DNA from: Durusdinium trenchii
Taxonomy: Eukaryota > Sar > Dinophyceae > Suessiales > Symbiodiniaceae
Reading direction: 5' to 3'
Assembly (NCBI GenBank): GCA_963970005.1
Contig: CAXAMN010021361.1
Location: forward strand, 4,038,984 to 4,102,983
DNA: 64,000 nt
Shown: in pieces, positions 24,501-32,483 of the stretch
Layout: each line of letters opens with the position of its first letter
Position numbering within the stretch: the first letter of the stretch is position 1
Translations under genes and position numbers: made by a program
Notes under the pieces: generated by a model
The model's input: only the letters and a program-made list of their open reading frames with translations
The model's database searches: none
What the model was told of the DNA's origin: nothing

Positions 24501-27500
24501 TTCGTCTTTCTTCTGACCTCGATCGCTCTTGGACCCTTGCAGCTCGATCTTCAAGGAAAGGCCGTTCATGGCCGCTCGGACGTCGCTTGCGTCCATGTGC
24601 TTCGTGAGGGCGTCCGACAGCATCGTCTTCGTGCTGATCCACAGCACTCGGGTGCTGCCATCTTTCGGCGGCTGGTCGCTGAACAGCGGGTCGCCCACTT
24701 CTTCGCGGCGTCGACGCCAGATCATCTGGCGCATCCCGCAAAGGTCGATTGCGAGCCTCTTGTCGTTCACCTCTCCGAGCCCTTGTTGCGTCAAGTGGTC
24801 GGACAGACTGCGACAGTCTGTCAGCTTGATCAGATCTGTGCTGTCCTGGGCTCTCATCCTCCAGTTGGGATCACCTTGATCGTGGCCATGATGTAGTCCA
24901 TCCAGGATCATCCTCAGGTGCTCCCCGTCCTCATAGCCGGCCAGCATACTCAGGCTCTCAGCCTGAAGTGTGCTTCGACACACCCGTCGAATCACGGAGC
25001 TCTTCCATTCCAAGATGTGGATCGGGCCTCCACTCTTGTCGATGAAATCTGGCCCGCAGAAGGCCAGAATCCTCCCAGATTGGGAGCGGAAGCCAAGGCG
25101 CTGTCCAGTCGACGAGAGGTCATAGTCGTTGGCGTGGCTCGCATCAGTGATGGAGAGGATCTTGAGCTCTTCAAACTTGAAGGGGCGCCACACGTAGGTC
25201 AGCCGCTGATCCTTGCTGAGCATTGCCCTCCTGAGCAATGAGTTGCAGTCCACCAAGTCTTGGACACAGGGCTTCTGGACACAGCTTTGTAGTCGGCTGG
25301 TGTCGTAGGCCAGATCGGGCCGGTTGACACGTACAATCCAGTTCAAGGAGCCAAGAACACTCCTCATCTGAGATTGCTCCTTGTGAGTGGCTTCTCCTCC
25401 TCGGTTGGCCTTCCTGGCTGTTGACAGGGCAATTGGTGTAGTCCTTTCAAGACCATGCGGGCATGTGACATGTATGCCCTCGTCGTCCTGTGAAATCATC
25501 CTGCCACAGAACTTGAAGGTGGTGTCGGCGGTCCTGCCAAACTTCAGCTTCTTCTGGACGTTGTCCATGGCCTGCTGGGTGAGGTCTCCTCCACACCAGA
25601 GTAGATCGTCCACATGACTGATCACCAGTCCATCCACAGAGCCGTCTGGTTTGTTCATCACATAGGCGGCATTCTCATGTGGAATGGGACGTAGTCCAAA
25701 CTCCTTCATGGTGTTGTGGAGGCTCTTCCAAAATCCTCGTGGAGCATCCTTGGTGCCATAGACAGGCTTCCGTGCCACAAGCAGTGATCCGGGTGCCACT
25801 CCTGGTACACCATCTTTTGGTAGACTCATGATGAGCATTCTAGAAAGTCCAAGCCCTTGTAGAAACGCCGCAGTGATGTCTCCACTGTGTAGGCGTAGAC
25901 CATTGCAGCTGGCGGAGGACAGAACCATGCTCAGCATCAAGTGGGATGCCGTGGGTGAGTCAGTGCGAACTCCTCCTTGATGTGCCTGGTTTTCAAGATC
26001 TCCACGGACAACCAGGCGGCTCTTCAGTTGTTCTTCTTCTCCTTCATCCGCCTTGTTGACATCTACCCATCGCATGGGTACCACTTGTGCTCGACGGTGC
26101 TTCTTGCGGAATCGATCAGCATCTTGAGGTGGAATCACCTCGCAAGCATCGAAGTTGGTCCAGTTGGTCCACTCCTTGTGCCTGGTCTGGTCCAGCTTCG
26201 CCTGCATCTCTGGTGAGGCCTTGGAATAGTTGATCTCCTTACTGCCAGCACTCTTCTTCTTATAGTTGGTGCGCCGGGCCAAGAATCCTCGCAGGCAGGT
26301 CGCCTGTGTCTTCTGGCGACTGTTCTGTGTGGCATAGAAGGTTCTCGGCGGTGTCCTTGATCGTTGTCTCGAAGATGAGCTGGTAGTAGGGTGTCCGTCA
26401 AGTCCTTCCAGTGATCTCCACATGGATCGCTGCAGTGGTGTAGGCGTAGACGTGGTGGTTGGTGTGCCTTCGGTTGTTGCTCTTGTTCGTTTGGCGTCCG
26501 GTTCAATGTCTGGCTCCTCCACGGATGAATGTCGTGGTAGATCTCCGAGTTCATTCATGGCCTCCTGAAACTCATCGAACTCGACCTCTTGGTCATCATC
26601 AGGTACTAGTCCTGGAGGTTCTTCTGGACCTTCAGCTGGTATAGGTACAGCAGCCACCTCTTCCAGAGTGAGTGGGTCTGCCGATAGCCCAGGTGGTGGT
26701 CCAGGAGGTTCTTCTCCAGGTGGTGTTGATGCTGCCACCGCAGGTGCTGAAGACATTCCTTGTTCAGGTTCTTCTCCTGGTTCTGGTGCTCCTGGAGCTG
26801 GATGATCTTGATGTCCAGCATGATCTCCTCCGGGGCGTCCAACATCCAGGTAGGATTCCTGATTCTCTTCGTCAGACTGATTTGCCATCAGATCATCTGC
26901 AAAGGGGACTTCATCTTCATGGTCCTGTAGGATCTGCCGCTTCCTCTTGCGTGATGGCCGAAGTTCCAGGAGTTGTTTTGCCACAACTTCTCCTTGTAGA
27001 GCTGGTCGACATGATTCCTCGCTGATGGTGATGAGAACTCCACCATGGATCAACCAAAGGTTGCTGCGGCCTTCTCGTCCAATGACCCTTGCTGGTCCAT
27101 ACCAGCGTCCAACTCGAAAGAAGCATACCAGATCTCCTGGTACATAGGGTCCACGAAGTGGCATAGATCTCCGCAGCAATGAAGTCCTGACGCGACGGCT
27201 GCTGTCCGCATACTCAAAAGCTTCCTTGGCAGCCTGTCGGATGTTCAGTTGTTGTGCGAACTCAGTCTCTCCTGTGACCATCTCTTCATGAACTCCAAGA
27301 CGGTTGGGTGCTTGCTCAACTGTCAAGCTGGTCACGTCATCTGGCAGCTTGCCCATGACCCATTGAGTTGGGCTGAAACCAGCATGATTGACACGGCAGT
27401 TCTTCACAAAAGTGGCCTCCATCACAGCCATTCGCATCCCTGTGATGCCGACGATATGTCGTGCTGCCACCGTGTTCTTGATGATCTCCTTCAGAAGTGA

Positions 27501-30500
27501 ACCTTGACGTTCTGCTCGACCGATTTGATGATGAGCCTCCGTGCCAGCGTAGCGGATGTAGACTCCTTGTGCAGACATGAGAGCAGCTACTTGTCCACGG
27601 TTGGCCACTCCTCTATCAACAGTCAGGTACTTTGGAGGGCCAAAATGAGTGAACCAGTGATCGCGGAAGATCTCTGCACACTTTTGACTGCTGGGAGTTC
27701 CGCCCTTGTCGGAGACGATCCAAGCGCTGTGGTACAAGGTGCCCATGTCGATGATGGAGAGAACGGTGTACCTGTTACCAAGTCCATCTCTCACCTCAAA
27801 GGCATCAGAGGTGATCTCGAAGTTGAAGGTGTATGGGCTTGGTGGTCGAACAACAGGTCGTGGCTGTGGCTTCTTATGGTGCTGGCATGTCTCGCATTTG
27901 AAGTACTTCACCTTGTTGATGACTTCTGGAGCTGCTCGAGCGACACGGAGCATGCGAGCCATAGCACCAATGCTTGAGTGCCCAGTCATTTGATGTAGTC
28001 GTCGGAGAGCGACTCGTTGGGCATAAGGTAGGCTAAGCCACTGCTTCTTCCGCACACGATCTCCTTCTGTGGTTCCAGGTTCTCCTTCACGATCTTCTTC
28101 GCCTTTCAAATCATCTTCTTCAGCTCGATGTGGTAGCGGAGGATTAGGTGCCAGGTCCTGCTCATCGTAGATCTTGTCCAAGGTGCCCAAGGGGTTGTCC
28201 TCCATGACAGCTTCAGCGGGGAATGCCACCTTGGTGATGGTACCTTCAAGATCACAGAGAATCCCTTGCAGGATTCCTTCACAAAAGGGACGTGGCCATT
28301 CTTGGGCTCGTTTTGTGCGGTTTGATCCCTCGAGAGCTTGGTGTTGGTGATCTCCCGGGCATAGTTGTGACATGTTATGCTTTATGCCCAAACTGGCGGT
28401 CATCAGTCCAGTAGGCTTCTTGTTGGGCATACCATTGTCTCGGTCCTTGAGACCGTAGGCACATTGATCACATTTGATCACCTCCACGATCTCGCCCGTC
28501 ATAGGGTCAGTGATGTGGTCTTGTAGAACTCGAAGAAGAGCAAGCGAGTCCCACATCTTGGACAACCATGGTTGTTCCAGCAAAACTTGCCGACCTTTTG
28601 CCACTCGGCTTCGGATCACCTGCGAGATCCACTTTACCACCGGGTACCATTCTTTTCTCTGCTCCATGATCTTGTGGGCAGTCTCCTCAGACTTGCTCAT
28701 ATTGAGCTCTTGCCACTGACACCAGGGGCCACAGAGCGGCGACATGGAGATGAGGTACGGGTCGTCCTTCTCGATCTGCTGGTCGATCATGTCCCGGTGT
28801 TCCTTCTTCCGCAGGTCGGTGCCGTCATACAAAATGTCGACGGGCTGTGAAACAGGATATCCCATCTCGGAAGCCATGTGAGACAGGATGGCTGCTCCGG
28901 CAAAGATCTCCAGTAGCAGCGCGCGGCAGCCTCGAGGCATCAAACGAGGTCTTACGCTTTTGTGTGAGGATCGGAACAGTCCCCACATGTGCTGGTCCCT
29001 CTCCTTCACGTCCTGCACATCCTTCTTGAATTGCTTCTTCTGACCCTTGGTGAAGACGCGCTTGTGCTGATGCATCTCATCCACGGCCATGTGGGTCTCA
29101 TTGACCAGCTGGATGTCTTCCTCTGGTGGTGGTTCCTCTTGCTCATAGATCGTGTTGTGCTCCTTCTCAAGGTTCTCGGTGTCCTCGAGGTGCTCAGCCA
29201 CCAGACCAAGATATCCGGGGATGAGCCGGATTGCCAGAAGTCCATTGCGGGCCACCAAGCAAAGATCACTGCCAAGTACAGTGGAGTGCACATTCTGGTG
29301 GTTGAGGTCGATCACAAAGCCAAGTTGCTTCTGGCTTTTCACACTGAGCAAGAGCGGTGCATCGGAGGAGGCAATCTCCAAGGATACCAAAGTTCCTCGG
29401 GCAAAATCTCCATTCTTCATCTCGAAGCTCACCTCAAACTCGCGTTTTCCTACCAGCTTCATCTGGCCGCCAATTCCCTTCATGCCAGGTCCAGAGCATG
29501 GCTGTAGTGGAGGTTCAGGTGCTCCAGTGGCCTTGAGGTATTGTTTCAACCATTCACTTCCGTGGCACGTGGCATTGCAGCCAGTGTCCAGGATGGCCAC
29601 CAAGTTGTCTTCGCTGCCATGTTCTTGGTGATGTTGCGCCATGTAACCAAAGTGAGTCGTCTCTGGAATGGCAGCTCCATGGCGATCACGTCCTCCAGCC
29701 TGCATGTCCTGAAAGTACTGGGCCAGGCGAATCATGGCCTTGGAAGGTTTTCCAGTTTTGACTTCATCCAAAAGCCAGCGGACATACCCTTGGTCCTTCC
29801 AAGCTTCATACTGGGTTTGTCCCTTGTAAAGGCCAAAGCTGATGTTGCGGCGGCCTTCTTGCTGAAGTGAATGAGCATGTGCTGGCGGAGTGGATGGATC
29901 CGGTGAAGGCGGATCTGTCCAGATGGCCTGTGAGGTCGGTGTCCTGGCAGGCAATGACGGAGTCTGAGTTCCCGAGCCTGCCGGTTCCGTAGGAGTGTAG
30001 TCCTGACCTTCATGTGCCGGTCGGCCGAGGACGATGTTCTCACAGATCCGGAGAAGGTCAGCCAATTCGTGATCGGTGAGAGTGAAGCCTTCTCCTTGTC
30101 CTTCTGACTTGAGGTCTAGGGAGTGGTTGAAGAGTCCACGGACACGAAGAATCTCCTCGGAAGTCATCTTCCGGCTTGAGGTTCTCGGCCGGGTCGTCGA
30201 AGGGGCCTCATTGGAGGCAGTTGATTGTGAAGATCCTTTACTGGAACTCTTTCCTCCATTCACAGGGCCGCTGCGAACTTCTCCACATTGAAGACACGTG
30301 CGCTTCCAGCGAAAACCATTTGTGCCATGCCAACTCACTCGATGATGGTTGCATCCTGGCGCAGAGGATGTCTCCGAGGCCACAGACCGGGAATCAGCTG
30401 ATCCCACCGGGGTGCGCTCCAAGATAGTGCCACAGTCCTTGCACTTCTTGATCTTGTAAAAGGCGTTGGATCCCTGTCCGGTCACGTTGTAGTGCAGGCA

Positions 30501-32375
30501 GACTGGCTTCTTGTTCGTCGGCTTAGTCGGTGCCGATGCTGGGGAGACCTGTGATGGTGAGGTCTCATGGCTGGTCCACTGAACTGGTTCTCGAGGTTGT
30601 CGAAGATCAGGTTCTTGTGGTCGTGCTGCATGTGCTCGGACTTCAGCAGGTGGTTCCGATGGGGTAGTCGAGGAAGTTGGGCCTTCAATGGACAGAACTT
30701 CTCCTCGGTCTTCACGATATTCAGATACTCCCAAAGCGGAAACCAGCATCATCATGTCGAGGTCTTCCTGCGACACGGATTGCCCTTCTCGCACGTGAGA
30801 TGAGGCGACCAAAGACCATTTGTCCTCCTCCTCAGGTGAGCTCACAATCTCGCCCTGCTGCAACTCCGTGGGAGGCGGTACCGCTCCAAAGATGTTGAAG
30901 GGTCTGCGGTAGGCCATGAGAGCGGTCTGCTCCTCGGCGATCTCATTCTCCCGAACGGCGAAGAACACAGTGCGAGGTTTTGAATCTCCAGATCCCTTGC
31001 CCTTTCCAGAGCCTTTTGGCGATTGGCCTTTTCCTTTGCTCTTCGGGCAGCTGGCATCTCCGCTCCAGTGACCAACTTGTCCGCATCGTCGACAAGTGGT
31101 GCGGGACTTCAGGTTCTGAATCTTCTGTTGCCGTTCCTGGAGCGTCAACTGTCCTGAGACATCAAATGCTCGGCCGCTGGAACCAGAGGATTTTCCTTTT
31201 CCTTTGTTGTGGAAGCCCTTGATGCCCTTCTCCTTGGCACGTTCACGTGCAAAGTAGGCTTCCTGTTCCGCCTGGATGATGTCGGCCGCATACTCCATGG
31301 CTTCTTCATCGTTCAGATCAAGTCCTTGATCGGCCAACATGGACAAGAGTGTCCCTTCATCCATCTCCTCGCCGGGGTCGTTGTCCTGCCAGTCGTGGTA
31401 GTTCTCCTCATGGACGTAGTGGGATTGCTCGGACTGGTAGGCGTTGAAGTCGTCGTACAGGTCGTGCTCATACTCCTCGGCTGGGTACTCTTCAGAGAAG
31501 TAGCCCATTCCATGTCCACCTCCTTTTCCTCGATGACGCCATCCTGAGCCTTTTGGCCGCTCAAAGCCAATGCTGCGCCCTCGATGTTCTCGCTCATGCA
31601 ATCGCGAGTGTTGGGCGATGAGCTCGGACTGGATGCCGGCCATGGTGATCTTGCCACCCAGAGCTGACCTGATCAGCAGGACCTGTTGGTCAGTCAGGCC
31701 TGCATTGACCAGAACTTGTTCTGCCAAGATCACTTCCGGCAGTTTCAGCTCCTTGTCCAGGTCAGTCAGGACCTGGTACCAGGCCTGTCGACGGACCAGA
31801 TATGTCGACATAGGCTCAGTGGCTTGGCGGCTCAAAATGCCGCCCTCGCGGGCGCCGGCCGCATAGAGCTCCCGTGCCTCTTGGGTCCTCCTTGGCTTCA
31901 ATGAAGTAGCCAGGGCATCGAGCAGCTTTTCCGCGCCCTCCTTGCTGGCGAGAACAGCGTGAGGCATCTGCTGGGCGACACGTAGAGCGGGACCTGAGAG
32001 CTGCTCCACTAGGCGTAGCCCCAGTGGTCCTTGCTTTTTCACCTCTCCAGGATCCATCTCAGCCTCGCGTGCCATCCTGGCGCGGACTCGCCAGGTGTAC
32101 TCTCCCAGCCTTGTCGCCTCGCCATTGAAGCGGGGGATGCCATTAGCATTCTTGCCCTCGGTGCTGTTCTGCGTTTCCTCCTCCTTGATGAAGTTGACAT
32201 ACCTGAAGGTGTCGAGAAGCGCCATGGGTGAGCACAGCGCGCAAACCGTGGCCGCTAGGGCCGTAACGAAAAGGGTCGGGACCAGGGTCCCTGGGAGCCT
32301 TGGTAGCTCCGCTACCAGTGTGGAAATGAATCCAGCACTGGCAGCAAACATCATAGCGCTCTTTTCTTGAGCCAT
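24438..32375 (-). CDS. Copia gag-pol polyprotein with methyltransferase-like domain
   Basis: A single frame of 2,645 codons from the ATG at 32375 (inside the 5' LTR); a later ATG at 32225 lies just inside the element. The frame is open up to 32570, but that is flanking DNA. Approximate residue order: gag (50-300); zinc knuckle CRRCGQVGHWSGDASC (about 425), with six instead of the usual four residues before the last Cys; two tandem CxH...CxxC modules (about 615-700); protease ILDTGCNATCHG (about 930); a methyltransferase-like block (1150-1330) with LLLEIFAGAA, SPLCGPWCQW, LLEQPWL and LCPGDHQH; integrase HHCC zinc domain (1455-1505) and D,D-E residues in TSDAF, TVDRG and GRAERQ; copia RT with SGDITAAFLQ and HVDDLLW (about 2255); RNase H beginning ITDASHAND with AESL and ending DALTKHMD. 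All catalytic residues I can check are present, so it is likely active. Typical copia polyproteins are about 1,300-1,500 residues; this is nearly twice that. Confidence 0.92.
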   Translation of the reverse strand: MAQEKSAMMFAASAGFISTLVAELPRLPGTLVPTLFVTALAATVCALCSPMALLDTFRYVNFIKEEETQNSTEGKNANGIPRFNGEATRLGEYTWRVRARMAREAEMDPGEVKKQGPLGLRLVEQLSGPALRVAQQMPHAVLASKEGAEKLLDALATSLKPRRTQEARELYAAGAREGGILSRQATEPMSTYLVRRQAWYQVLTDLDKELKLPEVILAEQVLVNAGLTDQQVLLIRSALGGKITMAGIQSELIAQHSRLHEREHRGRSIGFERPKGSGWRHRGKGGGHGMGYFSEEYPAEEYEHDLYDDFNAYQSEQSHYVHEENYHDWQDNDPGEEMDEGTLLSMLADQGLDLNDEEAMEYAADIIQAEQEAYFARERAKEKGIKGFHNKGKGKSSGSSGRAFDVSGQLTLQERQQKIQNLKSRTTCRRCGQVGHWSGDASCPKSKGKGQSPKGSGKGKGSGDSKPRTVFFAVRENEIAEEQTALMAYRRPFNIFGAVPPPTELQQGEIVSSPEEEDKWSLVASSHVREGQSVSQEDLDMMMLVSALGVSEYREDRGEVLSIEGPTSSTTPSEPPAEVRAHAARPQEPDLRQPREPVQWTSHETSPSQVSPASAPTKPTNKKPVCLHYNVTGQGSNAFYKIKKCKDCGTILERTPVGSADSRSVASETSSAPGCNHHRVSWHGTNGFRWKRTCLQCGEVRSGPVNGGKSSSKGSSQSTASNEAPSTTRPRTSSRKMTSEEILRVRGLFNHSLDLKSEGQGEGFTLTDHELADLLRICENIVLGRPAHEGQDYTPTEPAGSGTQTPSLPARTPTSQAIWTDPPSPDPSTPPAHAHSLQQEGRRNISFGLYKGQTQYEAWKDQGYVRWLLDEVKTGKPSKAMIRLAQYFQDMQAGGRDRHGAAIPETTHFGYMAQHHQEHGSEDNLVAILDTGCNATCHGSEWLKQYLKATGAPEPPLQPCSGPGMKGIGGQMKLVGKREFEVSFEMKNGDFARGTLVSLEIASSDAPLLLSVKSQKQLGFVIDLNHQNVHSTVLGSDLCLVARNGLLAIRLIPGYLGLVAEHLEDTENLEKEHNTIYEQEEPPPEEDIQLVNETHMAVDEMHQHKRVFTKGQKKQFKKDVQDVKERDQHMWGLFRSSHKSVRPRLMPRGCRALLLEIFAGAAILSHMASEMGYPVSQPVDILYDGTDLRKKEHRDMIDQQIEKDDPYLISMSPLCGPWCQWQELNMSKSEETAHKIMEQRKEWYPVVKWISQVIRSRVAKGRQVLLEQPWLSKMWDSLALLRVLQDHITDPMTGEIVEVIKCDQCAYGLKDRDNGMPNKKPTGLMTASLGIKHNMSQLCPGDHQHQALEGSNRTKRAQEWPRPFCEGILQGILCDLEGTITKVAFPAEAVMEDNPLGTLDKIYDEQDLAPNPPLPHRAEEDDLKGEEDREGEPGTTEGDRVRKKQWLSLPYAQRVALRRLHQMTGHSSIGAMARMLRVARAAPEVINKVKYFKCETCQHHKKPQPRPVVRPPSPYTFNFEITSDAFEVRDGLGNRYTVLSIIDMGTLYHSAWIVSDKGGTPSSQKCAEIFRDHWFTHFGPPKYLTVDRGVANRGQVAALMSAQGVYIRYAGTEAHHQIGRAERQGSLLKEIIKNTVAARHIVGITGMRMAVMEATFVKNCRVNHAGFSPTQWVMGKLPDDVTSLTVEQAPNRLGVHEEMVTGETEFAQQLNIRQAAKEAFEYADSSRRVRTSLLRRSMPLRGPYVPGDLVCFFRVGRWYGPARVIGREGRSNLWLIHGGVLITISEESCRPALQGEVVAKQLLELRPSRKRKRQILQDHEDEVPFADDLMANQSDEENQESYLDVGRPGGDHAGHQDHPAPGAPEPGEEPEQGMSSAPAVAASTPPGEEPPGPPPGLSADPLTLEEVAAVPIPAEGPEEPPGLVPDDDQEVEFDEFQEAMNELGDLPRHSSVEEPDIEPDAKRTRATTEGTPTTTSTPTPLQRSMWRSLEGLDGHPTTSSSSRQRSRTPPRTFYATQNSRQKTQATCLRGFLARRTNYKKKSAGSKEINYSKASPEMQAKLDQTRHKEWTNWTNFDACEVIPPQDADRFRKKHRRAQVVPMRWVDVNKADEGEEEQLKSRLVVRGDLENQAHQGGVRTDSPTASHLMLSMVLSSASCNGLRLHSGDITAAFLQGLGLSRMLIMSLPKDGVPGVAPGSLLVARKPVYGTKDAPRGFWKSLHNTMKEFGLRPIPHENAAYVMNKPDGSVDGLVISHVDDLLWCGGDLTQQAMDNVQKKLKFGRTADTTFKFCGRMISQDDEGIHVTCPHGLERTTPIALSTARKANRGGEATHKEQSQMRSVLGSLNWIVRVNRPDLAYDTSRLQSCVQKPCVQDLVDCNSLLRRAMLSKDQRLTYVWRPFKFEELKILSITDASHANDYDLSSTGQRLGFRSQSGRILAFCGPDFIDKSGGPIHILEWKSSVIRRVCRSTLQAESLSMLAGYEDGEHLRMILDGLHHGHDQGDPNWRMRAQDSTDLIKLTDCRSLSDHLTQQGLGEVNDKRLAIDLCGMRQMIWRRRREEVGDPLFSDQPPKDGSTRVLWISTKTMLSDALTKHMDASDVRAAMNGLSLKIELQGSKSDRGQKKDECENEGKPMDQTATDPDCSWT
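24501..24515 (-). promoter_or_regulatory. Putative polypurine tract
   Basis: Read on the minus strand, AGAAGAAAGACGAA directly precedes the 3' LTR. One C interrupts the purines. This is the expected site of plus-strand priming. Confidence 0.6.
32306..32317 (-). promoter_or_regulatory. Primer-binding site, initiator tRNA-Met type
   Basis: One base inside the 5' LTR the minus strand reads TGGTAGCGGAGC. It begins with TGG, complementary to the CCA tail. It differs by one base from TGGTAGCAGAG, the complement of the 3' end of common eukaryotic initiator tRNA-Met. The site is part of a short palindrome (TGGTAGC-GGA-GCTACCA). Confidence 0.75.
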
Positions 32376-32478
32376 TCGCGAGAGCGAAAGTTGGGTTTCA
32401 GTCTCCTCAAGCTGGTCAGGTCCATGAGCAATCCGGGTCAGTGGCTGTCTGGTCCATGGGTTTTCCTTCGTTTTCACA
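32319..32478 (-). repeat. 5' LTR of copia element
   Basis: Identical to 24341-24500. It is read in a different frame here, encoding the N-terminal segment from MAQEKSAMMF, whereas the 3' copy encodes the C-terminal tail. Confidence 0.95.
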
Positions 32479-32483
32479 AAGGC
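32479..32483. other. 5-bp target-site duplication (AAGGC), right copy
   Basis: Pairs with 24336-24340. Confidence 0.93.

Larger units (their letters stand above)
24341..32478 (-). mobile_element. Intact Ty1/copia LTR retrotransposon (8,138 bp)
   Basis: Bounded by identical 160-bp LTRs (24341-24500 and 32319-32478) that start TGTG and end CACA, with a 5-bp duplication outside. Inside are a primer-binding site, one uninterrupted gag-pol frame and a purine tract. The domain order protease, integrase, reverse transcriptase, RNase H identifies Ty1/copia (Pseudoviridae-like). Identical LTRs and the intact frame imply a very recent insertion. It has landed inside a dispersed ACTAGTAG-type repeat that is also present 0.2 kb to the left. 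Confidence 0.95.

Noticed and set aside
24529-32370. Many plus-strand ORFs of 60-170 codons
   Set aside because: Antisense shadows of the copia polyprotein with no domains of their own.
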